Source: Thereva unica
Lineage: Eukaryota > Arthropoda > Insecta > Diptera > Therevidae
Length of the DNA stretch: 64,000 nt
Assembly: GCA_949987705.1 (NCBI GenBank)
Contig: CATLJY010000013.1
Span: forward strand, 25,598 to 89,597
Reading direction: 5' to 3'
Positions 33,396 to 44,163 of this stretch are shown piece by piece. The translations under genes were made by a program, and so were the position numbers. Each line of letters begins with the position of its first letter. The stretch's first letter is position 1. The notes under the pieces were generated by a model that saw only the letters and a program-made list of their open reading frames with translations, had not been told where the DNA came from and ran no database searches.

Positions 33396-34044
33396 CTTGC
33401 TCGCAGTGTTGGGCAAAATTTAATCTGATTGATGATTAATGATTGCGACTAAAAGCTGTAGTCTGTAATCATGATTAGAGATTGATATATTTAATCAGAG
33501 AAGTAATCATTTTAGGTGATTGATGATTGATCAATTTCAACCGCAATCATGATTAAATGATTAAAATTTTAGATTAAAAATGAATTTTTTTTGGAGATGT
33601 TAAGTTTTAACGTTGGATTTCTATTCTTTAAGGTTTTATTTGAATATTTTATTTTGTGAATCCATCAGTTAAGAGTTTTGTGGTGAAAATTTGTGAATTA
33701 AAAAGTGGGAATAATTTTGGCAATTGTGCTCCGATTGCACTGAAAATCGGCCCAGAATTTTTACATTTAAGTACTGTAATTTTAAAATTATCTTTTATAT
33801 TTTATTAGTTCATTTTTAAAAGCATGTTTGTAGTTTTTGATGTGAAAACTTTTTAGGCACGTTGGGCAATTTTCAGTCACGGTCATTTTTTATGCGTGCC
33901 GTGAGAAAAATTTTCCTTTGGGGATTTCAGTTTTTATTGTATGAGTTAGTACTATGTACTACGTAATATATACTATGTACTAGTGTGTACTATGTATTAG
34001 GTATTACTAGGTAGTATTCTGTGCGCTATGATTATGAAGTATGT

Positions 34045-35663
34045 ATTGGCGGACGAATTTTGGGAAATGTGTTCCGATAGTACTGAAATTCAGTATGGGG
34101 GGGGTTTTAGGGGTTCCAAATGACGGATTTGTGGTCGAAATTTTAAAACTCAAAATGGCGGACAAGTTTTGGCAATTTTGTTCCGATTGTACTAAAATTC
34201 AGTATGGGGGGTTTTAAGGGTTTCAAATGACGGATTTGTGGTCAAAATTTTAAAATTCAAAATGGCGGACAAGTTTTGGCAAATGTGTTCCGATTGTACT
34301 GAAATTCAGTATGGGGGGTTTTAGGGGTTCCAAATGACGGATTTGTGGTCGAAATTTTAAAATTCAAAATGGCGGACAAGTTTTGGCAAATGTGTTCCGA
34401 TTGTACTAAAATTCAGTATGGGGGGTTTTAAGGGTTCTAAATAGTGGATTTGTGGTCAAAATTTTAAAATTGAAAATGGTGGAGGAGGTTTTGGTAAATG
34501 TGTTCCGATTGTACTAAAATTCAGTATGGGGGGTTTTAAGGGTTCTAAATAACGGATTTGTGGTTGAAATTTTAAAATTGAAAATGGTGGAGGGGGTTTT
34601 GGTAAATGTGTTCCGATTGTACTGAAATTCAGTATGGGGGGTTTTAAGGGTTCCAAATGACGGATTTGTGGTCAAAATTTTAAAATTCAAAATGACGGAC
34701 AAGTTTTGGCAATTTTGTTCCGATTGTACTGAAAATCAGTATGGGGGGTTTTAGGGGTTCCAAATGACGGATTTGTGGTCGAAATTTTAAAATTCAAAAT
34801 GGCGGACAAGTTTTGGCAATTTTGTTCCGATTGTACTAAAATTCAGTATGGGGGGTTTTAGGGGTTTCAAATGACGGCTTTGTGGTCAAAATTTTAAAAT
34901 TCAAAATGGCGGACAAGTTTTGGCAATTTTGTTCCGATTGTACTGAAATTCATTATGGGGGGGTTTTAGGGGTTCCAAATGACGGATTTGTGGTCAAAAT
35001 TTTAAAATTCAAAATGGCGGAGAAGTTTTGGCAATTTTGTTCCGATTGTACTGAAATTCAGTATGGGGGGGTTTTAGGGGTTCTAAATAACGGATTTGTG
35101 GTCGAAATTGTAAAATTCAAAATGGCGGACAAGTTTTGGCAAATGTGTTTCGATTGTACTGAAATTTAGTATGGGTGGGGGGTTTAGGGGTTCCAAATGA
35201 CGGATTTGTGGTCGAAATTTTAAAATTCAAAATGGCGGACAAGTTTTGGCAATTTTGTTCCGATTGTACTAAAATTCAGTATGGGGGGTTTTAAGGGTTT
35301 CAAAGACGGATTTGTGGTCAAAGTTGTAAAATTCAAAATGGCGGACAAGTTTTGGCAATTTTGTTCCGATTGTACTGAAATTCAGTATGGGGGGGTTGTA
35401 GGGGTTCCGAATGACGGATTTGTGGTCGAAATTGTAAAAGTCAAATTGGCGGACAAGTTTTGGCAAATGTGTTCCGATTGTACTGGAATTCAGTATGGGG
35501 GGGTTTAGGGGTTCCAAATGACGGATTTGTGGTCAAAATTTTAAAATTCAAAATGGCGGACGAGTTTTGGCAAATGTGTTTCGATTGTACTGAAATTCAG
35601 TATGGGGGGTTTTAGGGGTTCCAAATGACGGATGTGTGGCCAAAATATTAAAATTCAAAATGG
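34045..35663 (+). repeat. Left array of the ~108-bp satellite-like repeat (~15 units)
   Basis: About fifteen head-to-tail units, marked by TTCAGTATGGGGGG every 107-108 bases. Each unit has the same order: GGCGGACAAGTTTTGGCAA, then TGTTCCGATTGTACTGAAAT, then AGGGGTTCCAAATGACGGAT, then TTGTGGTCGAAATTTTAAAA. Diverged units trail out to about 33690 on the left. The frames over it are repeat by-products that stay open because 108 is divisible by three. The right edge is cut by a LINE at 35664. Confidence 0.92.
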
Positions 35664-36684
35664 CGCATGACTGCTAAAAGCCAACAAAGCCTACTTAGTC
35701 TGTCAAGGCTCTTTAAATCTAAGCATCTAACTATAACGTCTAAACTTTTACTATATAAGACGATGGTCTTAGCTGTACTCACATATGCATCTGAAACGAG
35801 GGTGCTTAGCAAAAAGCACTCAAACCTCTTAGCCGTGTTCGGGAGGAAAACACTTCGGAGGATTGTTTTTTTTTATGTGACAGATTAGAGGCTTAGGGAA
35901 AGTCCCTTTGTACTGCCGACAATCTATTTTTCGTATAGAGTGAATGTCGAACAGCAGCTCTAGCCGGAAGATAGAGAGAAGAGAAGGAAGTAACTGTCAC
36001 AACCTAGCCGCGATATTTTATTCCACCTACTCACAACCATTTCGCGACTCTGACATCGGGGCGTCGAGAACAACTCGCTGGAGTGTTATGCCTCCTGAAA
36101 CGAGTTGAATCTCATCAACCAACCGATGGCATGCGCTTGGTGGAGCGGTGGAGGACTAGCGAAGGCTATGAAAGGGGAGTCAGGAATGTAAAGAGGGAAG
36201 AAGAAAGAAGGAAAGTTAGGTGGGAAAGGCGAAGGACCGTGGCGCCGCCGGGATTCGAACCCGGCACCTCTGGGGATAGCAGTCAGGGGCCTTACCTCTA
36301 GACTACAGAGGCCCACAAACAAGCAATTCAAGTCTCGTATGGGAGGAAGGACGATTCCAGAGACTCTAAAATGACGAGATTTACGAGCGCTTTCGTGATA
36401 TGAATGTTGTAAAGAAAATAAAGCTTGGTAGGCTGCGGTGGGCAGGTTATCTAGCTCGTATGAGTGAAAATGAGCCTGCTCGTAAAGTTCTCTGCGGTAG
36501 GACCTATGGGGTGCGATAGCGAAGGAGACCCGGCCTTCGTTGGAAGGGTGGTGTAGACCAGGACGCTCAGAGTTTAGGGATGCCAAACTGGATGACACCG
36601 GATCAGAATCGGGACCGGTGGAGAGGACAGTTGCGAGAGGCCAGGACCGGATCCCGGTTGTAGAGCCGACAAAGAAGAAGAATT
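35664..36684 (+). pseudogene. 5'-truncated LINE (RT C-terminus), split by a SINE, inside the hAT element
   Basis: The 5' part (35667-35866) encodes LLLYKTMVLAVLTYASETRV then KKHSNLLAVFGRKTLRRI, the classic RT thumb region (LY+..V.P.LtYgsEtW). A SINE occupies 35866-36314. The frame then resumes: NDEIYERFRDMNVVKKIKLG then RLRWAGYLARMSENEPARKV near 36379-36495. The end at about 36670-36681 is an (AAG)n-type tail. The insertion interrupts a 108-bp repeat unit at the GGCG word, so it came after the array. It is similar in type to the fragment at 57 kb. Confidence 0.85.
35866..36314 (-). mobile_element. tRNA-derived SINE, copy 4 (nested in LINE in hAT)
   Basis: Poly(T) at 35866-35874, tail with GCTTAGGGAAAGTCCCTTTG, and tRNA-like head with B box (inverse of GGGATTCGAACCCGG near 36249) ending at GAGGCCC. 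It interrupts the LINE RT between ...TLRRI and its continuation. It is the third level of nesting: hAT, then LINE, then SINE. The minus-strand frame 36086-36796 spans SINE and LINE and is not a gene. Confidence 0.88.
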
Positions 36685-38110
36685 TAAACACAAGTGGGTC
36701 TCTGAATCTTGGAGATGAAATATCTCGATTAAAATGAGAATCTTTCCTAAATTTAACTAAAATATAATTTGTAACGAATCCACCCATACCATTCATACTT
36801 CTTCTTTAAAATCTTAGGACTTATTTTCATGAATAAGTTAGCAATGATACTTCCACCTATTTCATGCTGCCAAAGTCAAGGTTCTCCACCCTACCAACTT
36901 CCAGAGGTATTAGTCGTACAAGTCATAAGTTTGGACTTTTCCACTAAAATTTCCACTTCAACCACTTTTTTCTCCAAAAAAATGCTTAGTTAATATTTTT
37001 GTTTTGGAAAGCTTGGACAGTTCTCTGTGAATAAAGTCCGAACAATATTTATGCTACGAGTTATAAGTTAATTTTGACGTTAAAATTGGCCTTATTTGAT
37101 ACTTTTCGACATAAACTCAGATGGACAGGTACTAAAAAATATGAAATAGCGCCAATTCTAGCATTATATTTGCTTATAACTTCAAAATTAAAGGCTGTAG
37201 CGTAAAAATTGTGTACATTGCTACCATTTTCATAAAAATAGGCCATAATGTTACAAAAATACAAGGTGATACATAAACCTCTGCATTTCATTACAAAACG
37301 CTGTAGCGGCTAAATCGCTACGATTCCACACCACCCTCATACCTGAGGATTTTTTATTCATCTATCCACAGCCGGTCACTTGGTAAACATAACGGATACA
37401 CCGTGTATAGAGAAAATTCGGAATCATTATGTCGATGAGAAAAAAGTAAAACAAGAAAAGGGTTCTAAGCACTAAATGAGCGATGTAATGTGTTAGTGAG
37501 TAAGATTGTAAACACGTGGAAGATTTAACTAAATAATTGCGACATATGTATGTTAATATAATTCCTCAAAAATAGGGTCACTTGGCACGAAAAACAATAC
37601 CATCACGACAGACCCCTTTCAGGCCATAAGAATTTTTCTACCTATAAGAATTTTCAGTCCTTAACTAAATACTTTTCGAGTAAACAAATAGTGTAGGTCA
37701 CGTGAATTGAAAATCTTGGAACCTGTTTGCAAGAACACACTTGCACCACGGACTTCTAACAGGCCTTATTTTTTAGATTATTTCATAGCGAAGAGCTTCA
37801 CCAATGCATTTGTTATACTAAAAGTTATCAGGAACGGAGATATTAAAAGAAATGTAAAAAAATCCTATTTTATTCACAATAGGTTAATTAAAAAGTTATG
37901 CGGTCAACCAAATTGTGGGCAAACTTAAGGTATTAAACTACACCCTAAAACGAATCGATTCCAATAATAATCTCGTCTATGGGCCAAAATGGCCATAAAA
38001 AAGCCTTGCCGACTAGCCTATAGTGATTTAACTGAAATAATTTCATTTCTTCAAGTAATATAAACAGAAATCGGTCTCTGAGCCTTTAAGACGAAATACC
38101 TCGATTAAAA
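36685..38110. other. Central spacer of the hAT element
   Basis: AT-rich sequence with no domain. It is bracketed by a direct repeat: GGTCTCTGAATCTTGGAGAT then GAAATATCTCGATTAAAATG at about 36697, and GGTCTCTGAGCCTTTAAGAC then GAAATACCTCGATTAAAATG at about 38073. A tract resembling 32972-33021 lies at 37366-37411. Confidence 0.5.
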
Positions 38111-41095
38111 TGAGACTTCCAAATTTATGTTGGATTGAATTTCAATACAATCGGAGCACGATTGCCAAAACTAGTCCGCCATTTTGAGATTTAATATTTT
38201 GACCACATATTCGTTATTTGGAACCCTTCAAACCCCCACATAATGAATTTCAGTACAATCGGAACACATTTGCCAAAACTTGTCCGCCATTTTGAATTTT
38301 ACAATTTCGACCACAAATCCGTCATTTGGAACCCTTAAAACCCCCCCATACTGAATTTCAGTACAATCGGAACACATTTACCAAAACCCCCTCCACCATT
38401 TTCAATTTTAAAATTTTGACCACAAATCCACTATTTAGAACCCTTAAAACCCCCCATACTGAATTTCAGTACAATCGGAACACATTTGCCAAAACTTGTC
38501 CGCCATTTTGAATTTTACAATTTCGACCACAAATCCGTCATTTGGAACCCCTAAAGCCCCCCCATACTGAATTTCAGTACAATCGGAACACATTTACCAA
38601 AACCTCCTCCACCATTTTCAATTTTAAAATTTCGACCACAAATTCGTTATTTAGAACCCTTAAAACCCCCCATACTGAATTTCAGTACAATCGGAACACA
38701 TTTGCCAAAACTTGTCCGCCATTTTGAATTTTACAATTTCGACCACAAATCCGTCATTTGGAACCCCTAAAACCCCCCCATACTGAATTTCAGTACAATC
38801 GGAACACATTTACCAAAACCCCCTCCACCATTTTCAATTTTAAAATTTTGACCACAAATCCGTTATTTAGAACCCTTAAAACCCCCCATACTGAATTTCA
38901 GTACAATCGGAACAAAATTGCCAAAACTCGTCCGCCATTTTGAATTTTATAATTTCGACCACAAATCCGTCATTTGGAACCCTTAAAACCCCCCCATACT
39001 GAATTTCAGTACAATCGGAACACATTTACCAAAACCCCCTCCACCATTTTCAATTTTAAAATTTTGACCACAAATCCACTATTTAGAACCCTTAAAACCC
39101 CCCATACTGAATTTCAGTACAATCGGAACACATTTGCCAAAACTTGTCCGCCATTTTGAATTTTACAATTTCGACCACAAATCCGTCATTTGGAACCCTT
39201 AAAACCCCCCCATACTGAATTTCAGTACAATCGGAACACATTTACCAAAACCCCCTCCACCATTTTCAATTTTAAAATTTTGACCACAAATCCACTATTT
39301 AGAACCCTTAAAACCCCCCATACTGAATTTCAGTACAATCGGAACACATTTGCCAAAACTTGTCCGCCATTTTGAATTTTACAATTTCGACCACAAATCC
39401 GTCATTTGGAACCCTTAAAACCCCCCCATACTGAATTTCAGTACAATCGGAACACATTTACCAAAACCTTCTCCACCATTTTCAATTTAAAAATTTTGAC
39501 CACAAATCCACTATTTAGAACCCTTAAAACCCCCCATACTGAATTTCAGTACAATCGGAACACATTTGCCAAAACTTGTCCGCCATTTTGAATTTTACAA
39601 TTTCGACCACAAATCCGTCATTTGGAACCCCTAAAACCCCCCCATACTGAATTTCAGTACAATCGGAACACATTTACCAAAACCCCCTCCACCATTTTCA
39701 ATTTTAAAATTTCGACCACAAATTCGTTATTTAGAACCCTTAAAACCCCCCATACTGAATTTCAGTACAATCGGAACACATTTGCCAAAACTTGTCCGCC
39801 ATTTTGAATTTTACAATTTCGAACACAAATCCGTCATTTGGAACCCTTAAAGCCCCCCCATACTGAATTTCAGTACAATCGGAACACATTTACCAAAACC
39901 TCCTCCACCATTTTCAATTTTAAAATTTCGACCACAAATTCGTTATTTAGAACCCTTAAAACCCCCCATACTGAATTTCAGTACAATCGGAACACATTTG
40001 CCAAAACTTGTCCGCCATTTTGAATTTTACAATTTCGACCACAAATCCGTCATTTGGAACCCCTAAAACCCCCCCATACTGAATTTCAGTACAATCGGAA
40101 CACATTTACCAAAACCCCCTCCACCATTTTCAATTTTAAAATTTCGACCACAAATTCGTTATTTAGAACCCTTAAAACCCCCCATACTGAATTTCAGTAC
40201 AATCGGAACACATTTGCCAAAACTTGTCCGCCATTTTGAATTTTACAATTTCGAACACAAATCCGTCATTTGGAACCCTTAAAGCCCCCCCATACTGAAT
40301 TTCAGTACAATCGGAACACATTTGCCAAAACTTGTCCGCCATTTTGAATTTTACAATTTCGACCACAAATCCGTCATTTGGAACCCTTAAAACCCCCCCA
40401 TACTGAATTTCAGTACAATCGGAACACATTTACCAAAACCTTCTCCACCATTTTCAATTTAAAAATTTTGACCACAAATCCACTATTTAGAACCCTTAAA
40501 ACCCCCCATACTGAATTTCAGTACAATCGGAACACATTTGCCAAAACTTGTCCGCCATTTTGAATTTTACAATTTCGACCACAAATCCGTCATTTGGAAC
40601 CCCTAAAACCCCCCCATACTGAATTTCAGTACAATCGGAACACATTTACCAAAACCCCCTCCACCATTTTCAATTTTAAAATTTCGACCACAAATTCGTT
40701 ATTTAGAACCCTTAAAACCCCCCATACTGAATTTCAGTACAATCGGAACACATTTGCCAAACTTGTCCGCCATTTTGAATTTTACAATTTCGACCACAAA
40801 TCCGTCATTTGGAACCCCTAAAACCCCCCCATACTGAATTTCAGTACAATCGGAACAAAATTGCCAAAACTCGTCCGCCATTTTGAATTTTATAATTTCG
40901 ACCACAAATCCGTCATTTGGAACCCTTAAAGCCCCCCCATACTGAATTTCAGTACAATCGGAACACATTTACCAAAACCCCCTCCACCATTTTCAATTTT
41001 AAAATTTTGACCACAAATCCGTTATTTAGAACCCTTAAAACCCCCCATACTGAATTTCAGTACAATCGGAACAAAATTGCCAAAATTACTCCGCA
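38110..41095 (-). repeat. Right array of the ~108-bp repeat (~27 units) with 216-bp higher-order structure
   Basis: This holds the same repeat as the left array but inverted, marked by CATACTGAATTTCAGTAC every 108 bases. Two monomer types alternate. One has CAAAACTTGTCCGCCATTTT and CAAATCCGTCATTTGG; the other has CCCCCTCCACCATTTTCAAT and CAAATCCACTATTTAG or TTCGTTATTTAG. The period is therefore 216 bp from about 38326 to 40270. The alternation slips near 40270-40380 (two C/GTCCGCC units in a row) and near 40810-40920, giving 324-bp steps. Neighbouring dimers are nearly identical, suggesting recent unequal exchange or amplification. Repeated 61-residue frames are by-products. Confidence 0.93.
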
Positions 41096-41353
41096 ATTTA
41101 CTAAAAAAAACTGGAAAAAATTTCAGGGAGACAATGCTCATATTAATCACTAAAGAGTTAATCATTCAATCATGATTAAGATTAGATTTTATAATCAATA
41201 ATCATTCTGATGATTAGATTTTCCCCAAGATTACTCGATGTAATCTTGATTAGTGATTGATTTAATCATGATTGATTCAATCATGATTGGTTTTAGCCAT
41301 GATTATTAGTCTGATTGAAAAATTAGTCGAATGTGCCCAACACTGCTTGCTCG

Positions 41354-41599
41354 CCCAAATTTAAGCAAAAGGCATTGTGGTAGCCTGTGAAACAGAGAAT
41401 TTCACGCTAAGTCGGATGCACACACCTGATTAAGTCTGCGGTTGGTATGCTAAAGGGGGAGTTAGTGTGAATTCCAACAAAATGATTGTTACAATATACC
41501 AGTAAACGAACATTGTTTGTATTGGAGAAACTGGTCCTCACAGGCAAAACATTAGTTGTCTCACAGTAAGACAAATGTCTTAGATGCTACTAATAACCA
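41354..41599. other. Unassigned stretch after the hAT element
   Basis: No gene or repeat was recognised between the hAT target-site duplication and the LINE poly(A) tail. Confidence 0.4.
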
Positions 41600-42930
41600 T
41601 TTTTTTTTTTTTTTGTGGCAAGAAGAAGCTTAGGAGTCACCCTTTGTACTACTAGTCCGTCATGCCTTACAAGTCATGGTGCAGTGTATAGTAGTAAGCT
41701 TGATCTGAAGGAAAGATGAGATAGGATAGGTTAGGGGTCTGGAGGGTGCATGATTAGATGTCGATGAACCTTGCGTTTGAACTCTGAGATGTTATATGAG
41801 CTCGGAAACACCGACTGCGGAAGAGAGTTCCACAATCGAGTTGTTCTATTTATAAACGAACTGCTAAAACGTAATGTTTTTTTTTTTTATGTGAAAGACT
41901 AGAGTCACAGGAAAGGCCCTTTATACTGTCGACAATCTATTTTATTCGTATAGAGTGCAATGTCGAACAGCAGCTCTAGTCGGGGAAGAAAGGAACTGCC
42001 ACAACCTACCCGCGATATTTTTAGTCCACCTACTTCCAACCATTACTATTGCGACTTTGACATCGGGGCATCGAGAAACAACTCGCTGGAGTGTTATGCC
42101 TCCTGAAACGAGTTGAATCTCATCAACCAACCGATGACATGCGCTTTTTGGTGGAGCGGGGAAGGGCTAAGGAAGGCTATGACAGAAGGAATCAGGAATG
42201 TAAAGAGGGAAGAAGAAAGAAGGAGCCGAGTTGGCTAGTCTCGTGTTGCGGGAGAAAAATTGCCGTGTAGGCAGGAGGTTTTTGATTTCAGTGGAGCAGT
42301 CGCTATGAAAATAGCGGTAAAACTTGCTGAGCGCTGCTACATTCCTACGGTGGCTTAAAGGATCAATGCAAAGGGTTCTATCGCCAATGAGTTTGAGGCG
42401 CGGTTTTGCACCTTGTCTAGCCAAGCCAAGGTGGTTTTAGGGGCGCCCGCCCAGATATACGAGTTGTACTCAAGGCGTGGCCGAATGTAGGACTTGTAGA
42501 TTGTAGCCAAGGCAGTTGGATGAAGGAGAAACTTGCATCTCTTAAGGAAGCCGAGGCATTGGTACGCTTGTTTGGTGACTTGGAGTATGTGATTATTCCA
42601 ACGCAAATCGTTGGATAGAGTCACGCCGAGGAACTAACTGGTGGACAATCTACCGTAAAAATCTAGGTCGGCCTACTGCATAACTCAGTGGATCCACAAT
42701 AGGCCTAAATTTTAGAAACATGTAACACCACCCTCGTAAGATTCGTGGTAACCTCAGCTTCGATTTAGTGTGCAAGCGTGGAACCAAGTTCAAAGGCCAT
42801 TTGACATCCCAATCGAAAAGTTGAAATGCAGTTCTGAAGCTCTTTGATCGCACAGAACTTTATTAGCTTTCCTCTCTGTTGCACGAAAGTTTCAACCATG
42901 CGTTTTGGGATGTAAATTGGTTTTAACAGT
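41600..42930 (-). pseudogene. LINE 3' half (RT C-terminus and 3' UTR), interrupted by a SINE
   Basis: Minus strand, 5' to 3': AIKELQNCIS and LFDWDVKWPLNLV near 42860-42780, FLGVTLSNDLRWNNHILQVT then KQAYQCLGFLKRCKF near 42640-42530, IRPRLEYNSYIWAGAP near 42490-42440, and LKLIGDRTLCIDPLSHRRNV after a frameshift near 42400-42340. The SINE at 41877-42223 breaks in, and the frame resumes with LWNSLPQSVF-like and NISEFKRKVHRHL-like pieces near 41840-41760. The 3' UTR (CTTACTACTATACACTGCAC ...) ends in poly(A), seen as T at 41601-41614. RT palm motifs lie upstream and are missing. This LINE's last ~50 bases resemble the SINE tail, making it a likely mobilising partner. Confidence 0.85.
41877..42223 (-). 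mobile_element. tRNA-derived SINE, 5'-truncated copy 5
   Basis: Poly(T) at 41877-41889, tail with AAAGACTAGAGTCACAGG, body through to AGAAAGAAGG at 42223, where it stops before the tRNA-like head. The junction runs straight into LINE coding sequence. 5' truncation is typical of incomplete target-primed reverse transcription. Confidence 0.85.
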
Positions 42931-43600
42931 TTTAAACATGAAGTATTCAAAATTCAAAGACGCTATTATTACCTGGACTACTCATATCTTGCCGGCTTGT
43001 AGATCTTTCAAGCAAAAATGCACACTTTATTGGTATGAACCCTAATAAGCTACGTAATGAGGACCCTTGATTGGTGGCCGGAAGATGCCAACCTCATATT
43101 CCCATCCAAAAACTGAAATTTGGAATATCTCTCGGACTTGAACGCCACGCCTTCGAAAATCTAGAAGGCACTACCCCAGCTCTCAAGACTGGGACTGTCG
43201 CCGAGGGTTGACACTCCGGAAGTACTATCTTAACATCGTGCACCACCACTTACCTAAACAAGAGCGCCCTCTTTTGGAGCGAACATGGAATACTTATGAG
43301 AACGAGGAAGACATCCGTATTAAAAACTCTTTGGTGGAGGCATCTCGTTAGCCGATAGGCCATCTGATCTTGTGTGGTGAACCCTGAAAGGTGTAATTGT
43401 AAGAAAGAAAACGTCGTGGTACCAGCGCGGTTTTTTTCCAGACCGATTTTAATTAAAGTTTTTTTTTTTTTTTTTTTTTTTTTTCAATTTTCAATTGTCA
43501 TATTACTCTGACTTAGCACATTTTAACTCGTCGTTCATTTAATATACTTTACATAAGAACTTTGAAAATGTTGATTCCACTTTTAGATTGTATTTGGTTT
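42931..43600. other. Unassigned stretch with T26 tract
   Basis: No gene was recognised. It contains the CACCACCACTTACCT word near 43229 shared with about 8507, a diverged GGTACC-box at 43414-43438, and a homopolymer T run at about 43459-43484. Confidence 0.4.
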
Positions 43601-44163
43601 GAGTACATTACATCTGTAGTCACAAGGAAAAACCGATTAAGTTAAAAAAATTCATCTTTACAGGGGAACGTTTTAAAAGTTTATTTTAATTTGTGAAAAA
43701 ATTGGTTACATATATAGGGTGGCTGTTTTGTTGAAATAATAAGAAAATATATTCTAAAAATAATTGTATGTTTGAAAAATAGCTTGGAGCCGTTATTTGA
43801 TAATAATACTATAAAAACTAAATTAAGCCGTTTTTAAAAATTACAATAGGTTGTGTATGAGGCAACTATCTTGAATAAGCGATTATTCCAAAACATGTTA
43901 AATTGAAATTCAAATGATACATTTACTTAAGCTTTTATTCCATACAAGACAGGGAGTTATTTTGTTTTTCTTATATTGGGTAATACTGATTATAAACTGT
44001 ATATAATATTATAAGAATGAAATAAAATTGAATGTTATTTTTTGGTGATTATTCCAAGATTAGAAAATAAAACAAAATTCTTATTCTGGTAAAACATAAC
44101 TTAGTACTCTTCACAAAATAAAATAAAAAAAATAATAATAATGACAGTTATTCTTTTGATATT

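Larger units (their letters stand above)
33404..41345. mobile_element. Giant non-autonomous hAT foldback element, 7,942 bp
   Basis: Ends are CAGTGTTGGGCA at 33404-33415 and the exact inverse TGCCCAACACTG at 41334-41345. A perfect 8-bp target-site duplication CTTGCTCG lies at 33396-33403 and 41346-41353. This fits the hAT superfamily. Subterminal zones (33417-33570 and 41140-41320) are packed with ATCATGATT/ATGATTAA words, candidate transposase-binding sites. Inside, two arrays of a ~108-bp repeat face each other in opposite orientation (about 34045-35663 and 38110-41095). The middle contains a LINE carrying a SINE. No hAT transposase is encoded, so it depended on another element. The TSD shows the whole block moved or was inserted as one unit. 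Confidence 0.9.

Noticed and set aside
36086..36796. 236-residue minus-strand open frame
   Set aside because: It runs across a SINE and the antisense of a LINE RT end; the residues match neither a host protein nor a domain.
34045..41095. CRISPR-like regular repeats
   Set aside because: Units are contiguous tandem repeats without variable spacers, in a eukaryotic window inside a hAT element.
34456..41153. Many identical 61-residue frames (MEPLKPPHTEFQYN...) spaced 216 bp apart
   Set aside because: They are translations of a 108-bp tandem repeat whose length is a multiple of three. There is no start context, splice signal or domain; treated as satellite, not a repeat protein.
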